In this document: in pieces, positions 6,130 to 6,291 of the stretch | Position numbering within the stretch: the first letter of the stretch is position 1 | Layout of the letters: every line of letters starts with the position of its first letter | From: Lachnospiraceae bacterium | GTDB taxonomy: Bacteria > Bacillota_A > Clostridia > Lachnospirales > Lachnospiraceae | Assembly: GCA_017958935.1 (NCBI GenBank) | Contig: JAGDBR010000103.1 | Span: 1-6,291, forward strand | Direction: 5' to 3' | Length of the DNA stretch: 6,291 nucleotides | Translations under genes and position numbers: made by a program | The notes under the pieces: model-generated | Databases searched by the model: none | What the model was told of the DNA's origin: nothing | Seen by the model: only the letters and a program-made list of their open reading frames with translations

Positions 6130-6291
6130 AGGCATTCGGGTGTCCCAGGAGGGACATAACAAGGAAGCGGGGTGCGAATCCCCCACGGAGCCGCCACTGT
6201 GAAGGAAGAGTCCGGCATACAAGTGTCAATTGGAAACCGGGAAGGCCATGCCGGGCGATGAAGCCCAAGTCAGGAGACTTACCCGGATTCC
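6130..6291 (+). promoter_or_regulatory. Cobalamin (B12) riboswitch, runs to the right edge
   Basis: Several conserved cobalamin-riboswitch elements occur in the right order: a purine stretch with aaggaagc (6161-6168); a GGGG/CCCC stem around tgcgaat (6169-6184); the near-invariant gccgccactgt (6190-6200); a gggaaggc and gcgatgaa region (about 6239-6262); and the B12-box variant aagtcaggagactt (6267-6280). A closing P1 helix can be drawn between attcgggt (6134-6141) and acccggat (6281-6288), with one G-U pair. The aptamer is therefore essentially complete, but the expression platform and regulated gene are beyond the window. By family knowledge it represses downstream B12 synthesis, uptake or B12-independent isozyme genes when a cobalamin is bound. 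The long central part suggests the adenosylcobalamin class, tentatively. Confidence 0.93.

Noticed and set aside
5991..6218. Short open frames on both strands over the terminator and riboswitch
   Set aside because: They overlap the MATE 3' end, a clear terminator and conserved riboswitch sequence, and show no protein family features.

Overview
The window looks like GC-rich chromosomal DNA of a Clostridia-type Bacillota, probably from a gut or rumen. This is an inference. It rests on strong G/C third positions, GGAGG-type ribosome binding sites, short gaps between genes all on the + strand, and a surface protein built from Cys-containing repeats (CTRCSEEL, LGHTPG) common in gut Bacillota and some Actinomycetota. 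No species can be named. I see no CRISPR array, insertion sequence, tRNA, rRNA or phage gene.

Layout. (1) Bases 1-937 are the 3' end of a large repetitive gene, probably for a cell-surface protein: a Thr-Glu dipeptide stalk, three Cys-containing modules plus a degenerate fourth, and a C-terminal domain of unknown fold. Its 5' end is outside the window. (2) 1001-3123 is a likely two-gene operon: an MscS-family mechanosensitive channel, then 20 bp later an aldo/keto reductase with a C-terminal two-cluster [4Fe-4S] domain. (3) 3124-3394 is the only long gap, about 270 bp. It holds a strong GC hairpin, a second inverted repeat, a third element that could compete for the first hairpin, and an AT-rich promoter region. 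(4) 3395-4603 is peptidase T (pepT). (5) After 71 bp containing an 11-bp perfect hairpin next to the ribosome binding site, 4675-6042 encodes a MATE-family multidrug/cation antiporter. (6) A Rho-independent terminator (6062-6098) ends this run. A promoter overlapping its T-rich tail leads into a cobalamin riboswitch (about 6130-6291) whose regulated gene lies beyond the window.

The genes do not form one pathway. They look like independent housekeeping functions: surface display, osmotic release, redox metabolism, peptide turnover and efflux. I found no convincing new biological system. The points most worth a second look are the surface-protein repeats, whose two copies differ almost only at silent sites, the GC hairpins without a T-tract in three gaps, and the B12 riboswitch at the right edge.
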